Below, piece after piece: positions 43,395-52,538 of a DNA stretch of 64,000 bases. This stretch comes from Saussurea involucrata (lineage: Eukaryota; Streptophyta; Magnoliopsida; Asterales; Asteraceae): contig CM066313.1 in assembly GCA_033807775.1 (NCBI GenBank), positions 61,922,484-61,986,483 on the forward strand, written 5' to 3'. The translations under genes and the position numbers were made by a program. The first letter of the stretch is position 1; each line of letters opens with the position of its first letter. The notes below the pieces were generated by a model that did not search any database, was not told the origin of the DNA, and saw nothing but the letters and a program-made list of their open reading frames with translations.

Positions 43395-46055
43395 ATGGCA
43401 ACTTCAAAGCTGAATGTTACCGCTGAGTCCATCTCCGCTGATTCTGAGGAACTGGAAATCACCAAAGCTCCTCAGGTTAAGTTTGAGCTGGATCAACTAG
43501 ACTGGACAAAGGCAAACAACCTCTCAGCGCTTCTCGAGTTTCCTCCTCGAAAGCAGGTATCCCATCTAGACGACACTGTAAATCTTTTGAAGAATAGCCC
43601 CATCTACACAGCACTGACAATCTCACCTCCTGCCAGTCAGCGTCTATTATCCCAATTCTGGTACTCTGCCAGACACACCGACCTACCCTCCGCCAAAGAT
43701 CCATCTAAAACCATCGACTGCATACTCAGCGATACTGAGTATGGCACCATCAAGATAACCCCCGCAATAATCCGCAAAGCTCTGAAATTCCCTAACGCTA
43801 CCTCAGAAAATCCTTTCATTCCATTACCTGACCACAAGAAGCACGCTGACAGGGAAGAAATCATTGCTTTCCTTGATGCGATGGGTTACATCTGGGAGAC
43901 TGGAAGAGACAAGCTACCTGAGAAGAAGCTGACGCTGATAAAGAAATCCAAGATGCCCAGCGAGATGAACTTCATCTTCGCTCACCTGATCAGCTGCATG
44001 ACAGCGAAATCCGGCTCTTCTGATCAAGCCGCTCAACCTCAGCAGGCCATGGGTTACGCACTGCTGAAAGGTCTCAACATTGACTGGGCCTCCATCATCT
44101 ATGAAGACCTCATTCAACGTGTTGATTCTGCCGCTGACCGACCAGCATGGGTCCCTTACCCACGATTCATCAGCGCCATCTTTCAATATGGCCTGAAGGA
44201 CAGCTATCCTGAAGAGGGTGATCTGAAACTCTCTCAGATTGGCCCTAAAGTTCTCGACTTCAAGCCTGTCGCCAACGAGGTACGTCTCTCTACCCTTCTC
44301 ACTCTACTTAATTCTCCGCTTTCTGTGGCTCCTTCAGCGACAATACCCCTTGCTGATTCCCAGGCCACAAAATCCATTCCTTCTAAGAAAAGGAAACAAT
44401 CTCTTACCCCTCTTGATTCCAAAAGGATTAAGAAAACCAAGGAGCAACCCCAGCAACTCCATGCTGAAGACTCCTCAGCTCATTCTGAAGAACTGAAGGA
44501 AAGTTCCGTGGTACGCTCTGCCACACCAATTCAAGCCATCCCTTCTAAACCTACTTCAGCGTCCTTACACGCTGAGGTTAGAACTTTGGAATCTACCCTA
44601 CCTTCTTCAGTCTCTCAAAAGACTGATGAAGTACTTCTCAGCGAATCCAACGCTGAACTTGCAACCCAACCCCAATTCTTATCCTTCGATCCTCCCTCTA
44701 CTTCTTTGGACACTCCTCCAGTTAAAGCTGGAGATGCCATCATTCAAGAAGCCGTTGAAGCTTCTCAGCGAATGACGAAGAAAGGACCTGCAGAGATCTC
44801 CATCCCTCACGGAACTTTTGAGGGAGATATGGAACACTATGGAGGGACTCGAAACTTTGATGAGTTCGTCAACGCTCCTGCAGGTACAGATCCCACCTTA
44901 AACACTGTAACTAAACCTGAAACTTCTGAGCTTTCCTTTGTTCACAAGTACTTATATGTTACAGGTCCTTATTTCGGAGACATCAACCAGTCTCTGAAGT
45001 CCATGGAGATGAAACTTACAGATCTCACCACCGGTCTATCAAATAACTCTACAGCTGTAACAAACGCTGGAGAGAATATGACGAAGCTGACTGCTGTGGT
45101 GGAAAAGAAGGCCTCCTCTGATGACATCAAAGACCTTGATAAAACTCTCGCCGACTTTTCCAAAGTGCTCTCCGACATCTACACTGACTACACCAACCTC
45201 AAATCGTCAGTTTCCACCGTTTCCAGCGAGGTTACAACGCTGAAGAAATCGGTTGGTACACTCGAAGGTGATATGTCAGTGGTCAAGACCGACTTGGGCT
45301 CAGTGAAGACCGACCTTAGTTCTGTCAAGACAATGATCGAGACGCTGGTGAACAAGGCAAACAATCCAGCTCCTGCTCTGGCCCCTGCACCTATTTTGGA
45401 CTCATTCACCGCAGAGGATCGCCAAGAGCTGAAGAAAATCACGCCTGCTATTTCTGGCCTAGAAGACAGAATAGCTAAGCTTGAAGGTTGTGTGAAAGTC
45501 TCTGGCCCAGAAGACAGAGACAACACCAATGCTGAATCTACCCATTCCTCCCCCGCCCATCATGAGAAAGAGGGGGAGAAGAGCGCTGAACAGGAGAAGA
45601 GCGCTGAAGATCAAAATAAGAGCGCTGAAGACCTTTCCCATGATGAATCTATCAGGGGAGAGGGTAATGAAGATCTAGTTACTGGACCTCAGGGAGATGA
45701 AAACCCTGAGGGAACCGAGAACCTCGCCTCTGTATCTGAGGGGGAGCAACTCGAAGAAGATGCTGAGGAATCCGAAGCAGAAGAAGACGAAGACATCGAC
45801 ATCCCTGAAGCTGAACCATCCTCCTCTCCAAGGAACGATGATGATGATGATGATGAAGATGACGAATTCTTTGTCGTCAAACATGCTCCTCGAAAAGCTC
45901 TTAAAGGGATCGTGATAACCGAATCCACAGGGGAGAAGACAAAAACAAAGACAAAGCACTCAGCCTCTGGCGCTGAGAAAAGCAAAGACAAAGGCATCGC
46001 TGAAGATGATAATCTGGCGATCCTACTTGCAAAGCCGATTTGTCAGGTACACTAA
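43395..46055 (+). CDS. D accessory protein, main exon (886 codons; spliced end probably 46046)
   Basis: The ATG follows the 5'-UTR intron. Residues about 60-310 form a helical domain with QFWYSARH, IIRKAL, AMGYIWE, MNFIFAHLI and WVPYPRFI blocks. A Ser/Lys/Pro-rich linker follows (KKRKQSLTPLDSKRIKKTK), then a long heptad coiled coil (about 530-660, with VKTDLGSVKTDLSSVK near its end) and an acidic tail with an Asp run (about 815-822). The frame ends CQVH-TAA, but CAG-GTACAC at 46044-46052 is a good splice donor, which would join phase 0 to 46199. There is no signal peptide or transmembrane stretch, so it does not look like an envelope protein. Clear relatives: E, F, H/G and, more distantly, I. 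The function is unknown; nucleic-acid or chromatin binding is my inference. Confidence 0.8.
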   Translation: MATSKLNVTAESISADSEELEITKAPQVKFELDQLDWTKANNLSALLEFPPRKQVSHLDDTVNLLKNSPIYTALTISPPASQRLLSQFWYSARHTDLPSAKDPSKTIDCILSDTEYGTIKITPAIIRKALKFPNATSENPFIPLPDHKKHADREEIIAFLDAMGYIWETGRDKLPEKKLTLIKKSKMPSEMNFIFAHLISCMTAKSGSSDQAAQPQQAMGYALLKGLNIDWASIIYEDLIQRVDSAADRPAWVPYPRFISAIFQYGLKDSYPEEGDLKLSQIGPKVLDFKPVANEVRLSTLLTLLNSPLSVAPSATIPLADSQATKSIPSKKRKQSLTPLDSKRIKKTKEQPQQLHAEDSSAHSEELKESSVVRSATPIQAIPSKPTSASLHAEVRTLESTLPSSVSQKTDEVLLSESNAELATQPQFLSFDPPSTSLDTPPVKAGDAIIQEAVEASQRMTKKGPAEISIPHGTFEGDMEHYGGTRNFDEFVNAPAGTDPTLNTVTKPETSELSFVHKYLYVTGPYFGDINQSLKSMEMKLTDLTTGLSNNSTAVTNAGENMTKLTAVVEKKASSDDIKDLDKTLADFSKVLSDIYTDYTNLKSSVSTVSSEVTTLKKSVGTLEGDMSVVKTDLGSVKTDLSSVKTMIETLVNKANNPAPALAPAPILDSFTAEDRQELKKITPAISGLEDRIAKLEGCVKVSGPEDRDNTNAESTHSSPAHHEKEGEKSAEQEKSAEDQNKSAEDLSHDESIRGEGNEDLVTGPQGDENPEGTENLASVSEGEQLEEDAEESEAEEDEDIDIPEAEPSSSPRNDDDDDDEDDEFFVVKHAPRKALKGIVITESTGEKTKTKTKHSASGAEKSKDKGIAEDDNLAILLAKPICQVH

Positions 46056-46198
46056 ACTTATTTTTCCTTCCCTGATCATCTCTGAACAATCAGTTATCCA
46101 TTCCACAAACACCATACACATCCACATTTTTTTTCTATCTTTTCTACCCAAGTTCTTCTACCCAGTTCTTATTTGTAAGATCGCTGCGTTTCAGCTAG
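46047..46198 (+). other. Coding-sequence intron of D accessory gene (152 bp)
   Basis: Starts GTACAC after CAG and ends TTTCAGCTAG, then TCCTCTCCCCTG. Removing it joins the two exons in phase 0. It carries in-frame stops (TAA at 46053, TAG at 46196-46198), and donor, acceptor and length are shared with E and F. Confidence 0.6.
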
Positions 46199-47455
46199 TC
46201 CTCTCCCCTGTTTGAGGATATCGCTGAAGGATCTACTATTGCGACTTCACCAATAATTCCAGCTACCGCTGAAGACATAATCCCAGTCTTAGATTTAATC
46301 TCTGAGACTGATGAACCAGAAGAACAACCTCTCTCGCACAGAAACAGACCTTCCTCAGATTCTCAAAGGCTGAGTGAAGAAGATCAAAAGAGGAGAGAAG
46401 AAATGATAAAGCGATTCGAGGATCAGCGAATCATTCTAAGGCGCGATCAACTACCTTCAGTTCCTCCTAAGTTCAAAATTTCAAAAGCTGAATTCCAGGA
46501 TCATCTCAGAGCTGAACGCCTCATCGCTGAAAGGAAAGAAGCTGAAGATAAAGACAGAGAATACGCCATCAAGCTCACTCAAGAATCTGTCAAAGACCCC
46601 AAGCTGAAGCGTATTCCCATTCAAATCCAACGAAAGCTTTGGGAACAAGCCCAGAAGATCGTGGAAAAGAAAGCTGAAGTTTCTCAGACCACCCTGATCT
46701 GGTGTAAAGAGAAAATCCACTTCAGATATCGTCCAGCGAAGATCAACAAGGTATTCATCTCTGGAAGAACCTCCATCGGAGTACCTATTGTTGACATCAA
46801 ACTGTTCAGAGAAGATGGCTCATCTGAAACCTTTCGTGCTGACACTGTAAAAAGGTATGGTCTCTCTGAATGGCTGGAGATGAGGTTAGCTATCCAACCA
46901 TCAAAATCTAAGTACAAGGATCATTTCGAAAAGCTGATAAACAGACAGATCGATTTGATATCTTCTTGTGTGGATATTCCTCCTGTTCCTGATCTAAAGC
47001 CGAAAAGAAAAAGGGGCTCACCAAAGAAGAAACGTCAAGATTCAAACTCAGGTCCTGTCATACGAAATGAAACTGGAATTGGTTTCTCTCGCGCTGAAGT
47101 ACTTGGTCCTAATCCTGATCTATCTGCCCTTGACATCTCTTTGCCACCATGTGAACTTTTCGTCCCTGGTAAAGTCATCAGTAATCCTTATGGAATATTC
47201 TTTCTTGACTACGACGGACGTAAATGCTTTCAACGGATCGCTGAGCTTCCAATCACTCCAATCGAACAGCTCAGAGATCTCATCTACTGGTGCGACTTCA
47301 GAAAAGACATTCAGGCACGACACCTAAAACCCTTGATTTTTGAAGCTGCTCTGAAGCTAAAGAATAAAGGAGAAAAGGTTCCTGACTGGATGATTCCAAC
47401 TGAAAAGACAACCCTTGATGAACTTCTCATTAAGGAAGAACCCTTTGAAGGCTGA
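46199..47455 (+). CDS. D accessory protein, last exon (419 codons; first internal ATG at 46403)
   Basis: The frame is open from 46199, right after the acceptor, and includes DLISETDEPEEQ before the first ATG at 46403. A charged helix (RAERLIAERKEAEDKDREYA), a block LIWCKEKIHFRYRP, a second block KDHFEKLINRQIDLISSCVD with a Pro/Lys linker (KPKRKRGSPKKKR), then NPYGIFFLDYDGRKCFQRI and a final helix before the TGA. The same domain is the third ORF of I and piece 3 of H/G, so it is an ancient part of this gene. No catalytic motif recognised. If intron 46047-46198 is not spliced, the domain would start at 46403 as a separate 350-aa protein. Confidence 0.75.
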   Translation, partial: SSPLFEDIAEGSTIATSPIIPATAEDIIPVLDLISETDEPEEQPLSHRNRPSSDSQRLSEEDQKRREEMIKRFEDQRIILRRDQLPSVPPKFKISKAEFQDHLRAERLIAERKEAEDKDREYAIKLTQESVKDPKLKRIPIQIQRKLWEQAQKIVEKKAEVSQTTLIWCKEKIHFRYRPAKINKVFISGRTSIGVPIVDIKLFREDGSSETFRADTVKRYGLSEWLEMRLAIQPSKSKYKDHFEKLINRQIDLISSCVDIPPVPDLKPKRKRGSPKKKRQDSNSGPVIRNETGIGFSRAEVLGPNPDLSALDISLPPCELFVPGKVISNPYGIFFLDYDGRKCFQRIAELPITPIEQLRDLIYWCDFRKDIQARHLKPLIFEAALKLKNKGEKVPDWMIPTEKTTLDELLIKEEPFEG

Positions 47456-47721
47456 CAACAATCACCACTTTCTCTATTGTATCAGTCATCCTTCAGTACT
47501 TGTAATTTATTTCGCTTGTACTTGTAATCTTTCTTATTCATATTGTAACCTGATTCAAAGATTTAAAGAAAGATTTCAGCGAATGTACTTTACTCCATCA
47601 GTACTGAAAAGATCCCAGAAAACAGTAAAAGGGACAAATATTTTATGAGTTCTTTTTATCCTTATGTTTTTATTAATAGCAATTTTCTTTGTTGCTATGT
47701 CATAATCAAATAGGGGGAGAT
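47456..47721 (+). other. D 3' noncoding tail and polypurine tract
   Basis: About 250 bp without an ORF; AAATAGGGGGAGAT at 47708-47721 is the polypurine tract next to the 3' LTR. Confidence 0.8.
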
Positions 47722-48690
47722 TGTTGATCCAAACCCTCAGTGATTTGATAATGACCCTATCTTAAATACTTAGTGAAAATTGTAAGTAAACAATATGTAT
47801 CAGAGTTTCACTATCGCTGAAAAGTACTAAGATCTTACAGTACTGCTGATAGGAACTCTCGCTCTTTTAGATTAAACATTCAGCGAACACTGTTCACCAT
47901 ATCGCTGAGTCTGTTCAGTCCTTATGGTGATCGCTGATAAGTTAGTTGTTTACTTATGATCCCTGAAGACAAGATTCACGTCAACAAAGGTTCTACGCTG
48001 AAGTCGAAGATCAAGCTCAAGAACCAGCGACAAGTCTCCTAATGAACTGATGCGGATCAGCGAAGACTCAGATTTGTCCACTCAACGTGAAGTATCAAGT
48101 ACAAGACTTCAGCTATCGCTGAACTTTATCATCTGCTGAATAGTAAATGATAATCGCTAAATCAACGAAAGCTGATCATGAAGTCCTCCGTACAAAGTAC
48201 TTTTGTCTTAACCACCCTTGCACGCCTCCGTACGAAATGTCAGAAAAGAACCTCCGAAAATCTGAAATCGTACAACCACTCTGATACTACACTGTTCATT
48301 CATGCGGCTACTAAGGTTGTCAACAAAGGTCAATGACATGCAACCAATCCGCTGATGACACGTGTAAAGTGTATACTGAATTGCATTAAATGCATGCAGT
48401 ATATAAAGAGATGAACTCACTTCATTTGAAGTAACTTGCTAACTCTGGACAAGTTCAAATCTCTCTTAAGATAGGATTTTATTAGTAATCTCCTTATCTT
48501 TCTTAGTGCAAGAAAACTTAGTGTTCCAACTTGTTTAGATTTAGGTTTATCCTTAATCTTGTTTCCGCAACAAGCTGTAAATTGTTAATGATTTATCAAT
48601 AAACAATTTAGAAAAGTAAAATAGTGTGTTTGTATTCAACCCCCCCCCCCCCCCCTTCTACAAACTTGTTTAGGCCTTTCGGGACCAACA
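47722..48690 (+). repeat. 3' LTR of D, also 5' LTR of a truncated second copy (969 bp)
   Basis: Differs from the 5' LTR at three bases by my reading (GCTGATAA/GCTGAAAA, AACAATG/AACACTG, CAGTGAA/CAGCGAA) and in the C-run. TATATAAA at 48400-48407. A second primer site, TGGTATCAGAGC (48693-48704), follows it directly, so this LTR is shared by two internal regions. Confidence 0.9.
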
Positions 48691-48770
48691 AGTGGTATCA
48701 GAGCAGATTTGTTTAATCTCATAAACAAGATCTAATCTAAGATATTTCTCTTCCTAGCTATTATCTGAAA

Positions 48771-49746
48771 ATGGCCAACACAAACACAAACACTCACTAT
48801 ATAGACAATGGTTCTCTTGCAAAACCCCCTAGATTTTCCAGAGATAACTTCAACTTATGGAAAAATAGGATGACACTCTTCTTAGAAGGTGTAGACCCTA
48901 CTATACCTTACTATCTTGAAAACGGCCCACACATCCCTGTAACAATTGATCCTGCAGTTCCAGCCACTGCAACTAGAGCTGCTATTCCAGAAAGGCTGAT
49001 TCCAAAGGAAATCCATCATTGGACCGATGAAGACAAGAAGAAAGTGGCTATAGATACAAAAGCCAGATCCATACTATCCATGGCCCTTCCTGACGAAGTC
49101 TACCATTCCGTCATGAACCTGAAATCCTCAAAAGCCATGTGGGACACAATATGTGTTCAGTATGAAGGAACGTCTGAAGTCCAGGATTCAAGAAAGATCA
49201 ACCTGGTAAGACAATACGAAAGCTTCATCTCTGGTAAGAATGAAACTCTCTCTGAAGTACATCAACGTTTTAATTGCTTAATTATAGATCTAAAAACGGT
49301 TGGTAAGGAATATTCTAACTTTGAAGTGCTGACAAAGTTTTTAGAATGTTTACCTGAAAGCTGGGACAATTATTCCATGTGTCTCAAGTTGTCGAAAGAT
49401 CTAAGATCAATGACACTTGCTACCTTATATGGCACATTGCTGAATCATGAGCAATCTAGCCATCTTAAGAAGAATCTTGTAAAAGATTCCAAAAGCACCC
49501 ATGTTGCTTTAATCTCAGAGGAACCTTCTACTCAGCGACCCGTGGTCACTATCACTGAGTTAGAAAGTAACTCTGAAAGGTCATCAGATTCTGATTCTTC
49601 AGATGATGAATCCTTGGCTCTCCTAACTAAAAAGTTCAGGAGATTCGCCAAGAAGAAAATGTTTAGAAAGAACAAAACTCTTTCTATAGCTGACAAGCCT
49701 AAGTCATCAGCTTTTGTTGATAAGGCTACTGCTACTTGTTTCAACT
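48771..49746 (+). pseudogene. gag: Second gag copy after D, truncated at the first zinc knuckle
   Basis: Nearly identical to 36692-37668 but with a handful of differences. At four protein positions it reads Ala, Asp, Leu and His where the first copy has Ser, Asn, Pro and Pro; three of these (Ala, Asp, Leu) agree with E. It breaks off at CFN, after which E's accessory ORF continues on the other strand. The rest of this copy, its far LTR and about 50 bp of E appear deleted. Confidence 0.85.
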
Positions 49747-51563
49747 AACGTCAGTCTTTAAGGAACTCACGTCGGTCTTTACAGCAGACATATCTCCTTC
49801 GAGTTTTCCAACCGATGTCTTCAGCGTTGTGACCTCGCTGGACATGGATTGAACTGATGTTTTGATAGAGAGGTAGTCTGTGTAGATGTCAGCGAGAACT
49901 TTGGCAAAGTTGCTGAGAGTATGATCAACCTTCTCCAAGTCAGCTTTGGAGGCATTCTTTTCAACCACTGTTGTTAGCTTTGTAAGATTCTCTCCAGCGT
50001 TTGTTAGAGCTGAAGAGTTGTCTGAGAGAGTAGTGGTGAGACCTGTCAGCTTCGTCTCTATGTTCTTCAGAGAGGCGTTGATGTCTCCCAAATTAGGACT
50101 TGTAACATATAAGTACTTGTGAACAGAGGAAAGCTCAGAAGTTTGGGGTTCAGTTACAGTGTATATGGGTTGGTGTGTACCTGTAGGAGGATTGGTGAAT
50201 TCATCAAAATCTCTGTGTCCTGAGAAGAGTTCCATGTCATCAGCTAGAGTGCGTGTACGCATGGTCATCTCTGCAGGTCCTACATCCATCATTCCTTGAA
50301 GAGTGTCAGCTTTAGCTTCTGGAGGAATGACAGGTGCTCCAGTGGTGACAACTGGATTAGATTCCAAGTTTATAACTTCAACGTTTAGAGACGCTGAAGT
50401 TGGGATGGAATGGGTGGTTTGTTCAGCTGTGGCAGAGCGTACCACTGAACTTTCCTTCAGCTCTTCAAGATGAGCTGAGGACTCTTCAGCATGAGATTGC
50501 TGGGATTGCTCCTTGTTTTTCTTAGTTCTTTTGGATCTAAGTTGGGTAGATGAGTGTTTCCTTTTATGAGAAGGAATGGAGGTTGCAGCTTGGGTATCAG
50601 CGATGGGTTTGTCCGCTGAAGGAGCTGCAAAAGTCGAAGAAGTAGGGTTGAGAAGAGTTAAGAGTGTAGAGAGACGTACCTCGTTTTCCACTGGCTTGAA
50701 GTCGAGTACTTTAGGGCCAGTCTGAGAGAGTTTCACGTCACCCTCTTTTGGGTAGTTGTCCTTCAGGCCTGTTTGGAAGACGGCGCTGATGAATCTTGGA
50801 TATGGAACCCATGGTGATCGGTCAGCGGCAGAGTCTACTCTGAGAACTAGATCATCGTAGATTAATGATGCCCAGTCTATATGTAGACCTTTCAGCAATG
50901 CATATCCCATTGCTTGTTGAGGTTGAGCGGCTTGATCAGAGAAGCCGGTCTTTGCAGTCATGCATCTTATTAAGTGAGCGAAGATGAAGTTCATCTCGTT
51001 GGGCATTTTTTATTTCTTGATGAGGGTCAGTTTCTTCTCAGGCTTCTTGTCCCTCCCAGTTTCCCAAACATAGCCCATTGCATCAAAGAATGCAGTGATG
51101 GCTTCCCTATCAGAATGTTTCTTGTGGTCAGGGAGAGGAACAAAAGGTTTTTCTTTTGTGGCGATGGAAAGGCTCAGGGCTTTGCGGATAATGGCAGGGG
51201 TGGTCTTTATTGTGCCAAAATCAGTATCACAGAGGATGCAATCAATTGTCTTTGAGGAGTCTTTGGTTGATGGTAGCTGAGAGTGTCTAGCAGAGTACCA
51301 GAACTGAGAAAGTAGTAGCTGATGTGCAGGAGGTGTTATGGTCAGGGCTGTAGAGAGGCAACAGTTTTTCAGGAAATTCTCAGCATCATTCAGATGTGTG
51401 ACTTGCTTTCGAGGAGGAAACTCGAAAAGCGCATATAGTTTGTTTTTGTCCAATCAAGTTCTTCAAGAGTGAACTTGACCTGAGGAGCCTTGATGATTTC
51501 CAATTCCTCAGCAGCAGCAGCAGAAGTGGTATTCTCAGCGGTAGGAGTGTCAGAAGATTCCAT
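49747..51563 (-). pseudogene. E accessory gene, main exon, 5' part
   Basis: The ATG is at 51563-51561 after the conserved intron acceptor. Contains the helical domain (LLSQFWYSARHSQLPS, DAMGYVWETGRDK, MNFIFAHLIRCMTAKTG, WVPYPRFISAVF), the Ser-rich linker and the coiled coil up to SSLKTDVS, where D is inserted. Defects: a 4-base indel near 51453 (shared with F), Ser-to-TAA before MPNEMN (about 51010) and a deletion of about 105 bp in the linker near 50355. Confidence 0.8.
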
Positions 51564-51565
51564 TT

Positions 51566-52230
51566 CTGTATTATCAGTTCAACCAAAGATATAGCAAATA
51601 AGAATAATCTTAATGTGGAAAGATTTTCCAATGAGATGGTTCGAATTTTGTCCATTTCATTCAGACAAAAATGTATTAATGAAGATTAGGGTTTTTCTTG
51701 GTTTTTAAAAAGAAATGTAAACCAAAAACAATCTTGTTTTTCAGTTTCCTTTGAGAATTAGGATTCTGGAGAAACGTATGAAGAACAAGTTTAAGATTTT
51801 GCGTTTAAACTTGAAGAACAACCATGAAAGGTTGTGTTCATAAAACCATGAAAGAAATGATTTCATTTTTGAAAGAGTTCTTTTGTTTGATCTTGTAAAA
51901 ACAATGAGAAGATCATTAGCAAGTTTTAAGAAACAGGTAAATAACAGAAATATTAACCTGGTTCGTTGAAGAAGAAGAAGTTCTTGAAAACTTGAGAGCA
52001 CAAATGCAACAGTAATTTTCTTTTTCTTGTTTGGAGGAGAAGTTTTTCGCGTAAAGGAAAAATATAAACCCAAAAAGTGTTTATATAGTGAGATTAGAGA
52101 GAGAGAAAAACTCGAGCGGGAAAGTTTTTCATCATGACACGGACACGTGTTTGCATTTGATTGGAAGGTAAACGAAACGTGCAAATGTGTGTCAGAAAAA
52201 GAACGTATTGGGGCTTATCCGTTGCAATGA
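51566..52230 (-). promoter_or_regulatory. E accessory gene: 5'-UTR intron and internal promoter
   Basis: The intron is 51566-51957 (donor AACCAG-GTTAATAT, acceptor GATAATACAG on the minus strand). Upstream of it lie TATATAAA (complement of 52080-52087), the G-box CACGTG (52144-52149) and a CCAAT-type site, and a decayed TGACATCA palindrome near 52228-52235. These are direct counterparts of the D promoter. Confidence 0.55.
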
Positions 52231-52538
52231 TGTCACAACTGTCCTTTCATATTCTAGGATGTCTCTGAGGTTTTGAAAAACTCAGGGACACTTTTGAAAA
52301 CATGAAGCGCTGAATAGAAATATCAGTGTTGGTTTTAGAAATTTCAAAGTATCGCTGATTAAGGAAGAGATATTCAGCGATGCAATTTGTTTTGAAATCT
52401 TTCATTCACATGCGATTGTCAGTGAGAGAAAAATATACCTTGAAATCAGCAAATCAAGTTTATTCAGAGAGAATGATAGAATGGGTTATACAAGTTGATT
52501 TTATCCTATCGCTGATCAAATGTGAACCGCTGAAGATT

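Larger units (their letters stand above)
35642..48690 (+). mobile_element. Element D: young Sirevirus with complete accessory gene (13.0 kb)
   Basis: LTR 35642-36611, primer site TGGTATCAGAGC (36614-36625), gag, pol, accessory gene, polypurine tract, LTR 47722-48690. By eye the LTRs differ at three bases and in the length of a C-run, which implies a recent insertion. The left target site is CATCA (35637-35641). There is no matching right copy because a second, truncated internal segment follows and joins E sequence directly at about 49746. Confidence 0.9.

Noticed and set aside
45675..45997. Minus-strand Ser- or hydrophobic-rich frames opposite the Asp/Glu run
   Set aside because: They are shadows of the GAT/GAA repeats in the real coding strand.
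43395..47455. Accessory ORF as a retroviral-type envelope gene
   Set aside because: Position fits the env-like label used for Sireviruses, but there is no signal peptide or hydrophobic membrane segment and the protein is highly charged.
36692..49748. Second gag copy as an independent intact element
   Set aside because: It has an LTR only on its left and breaks off in the middle of gag; no right LTR or target duplication.
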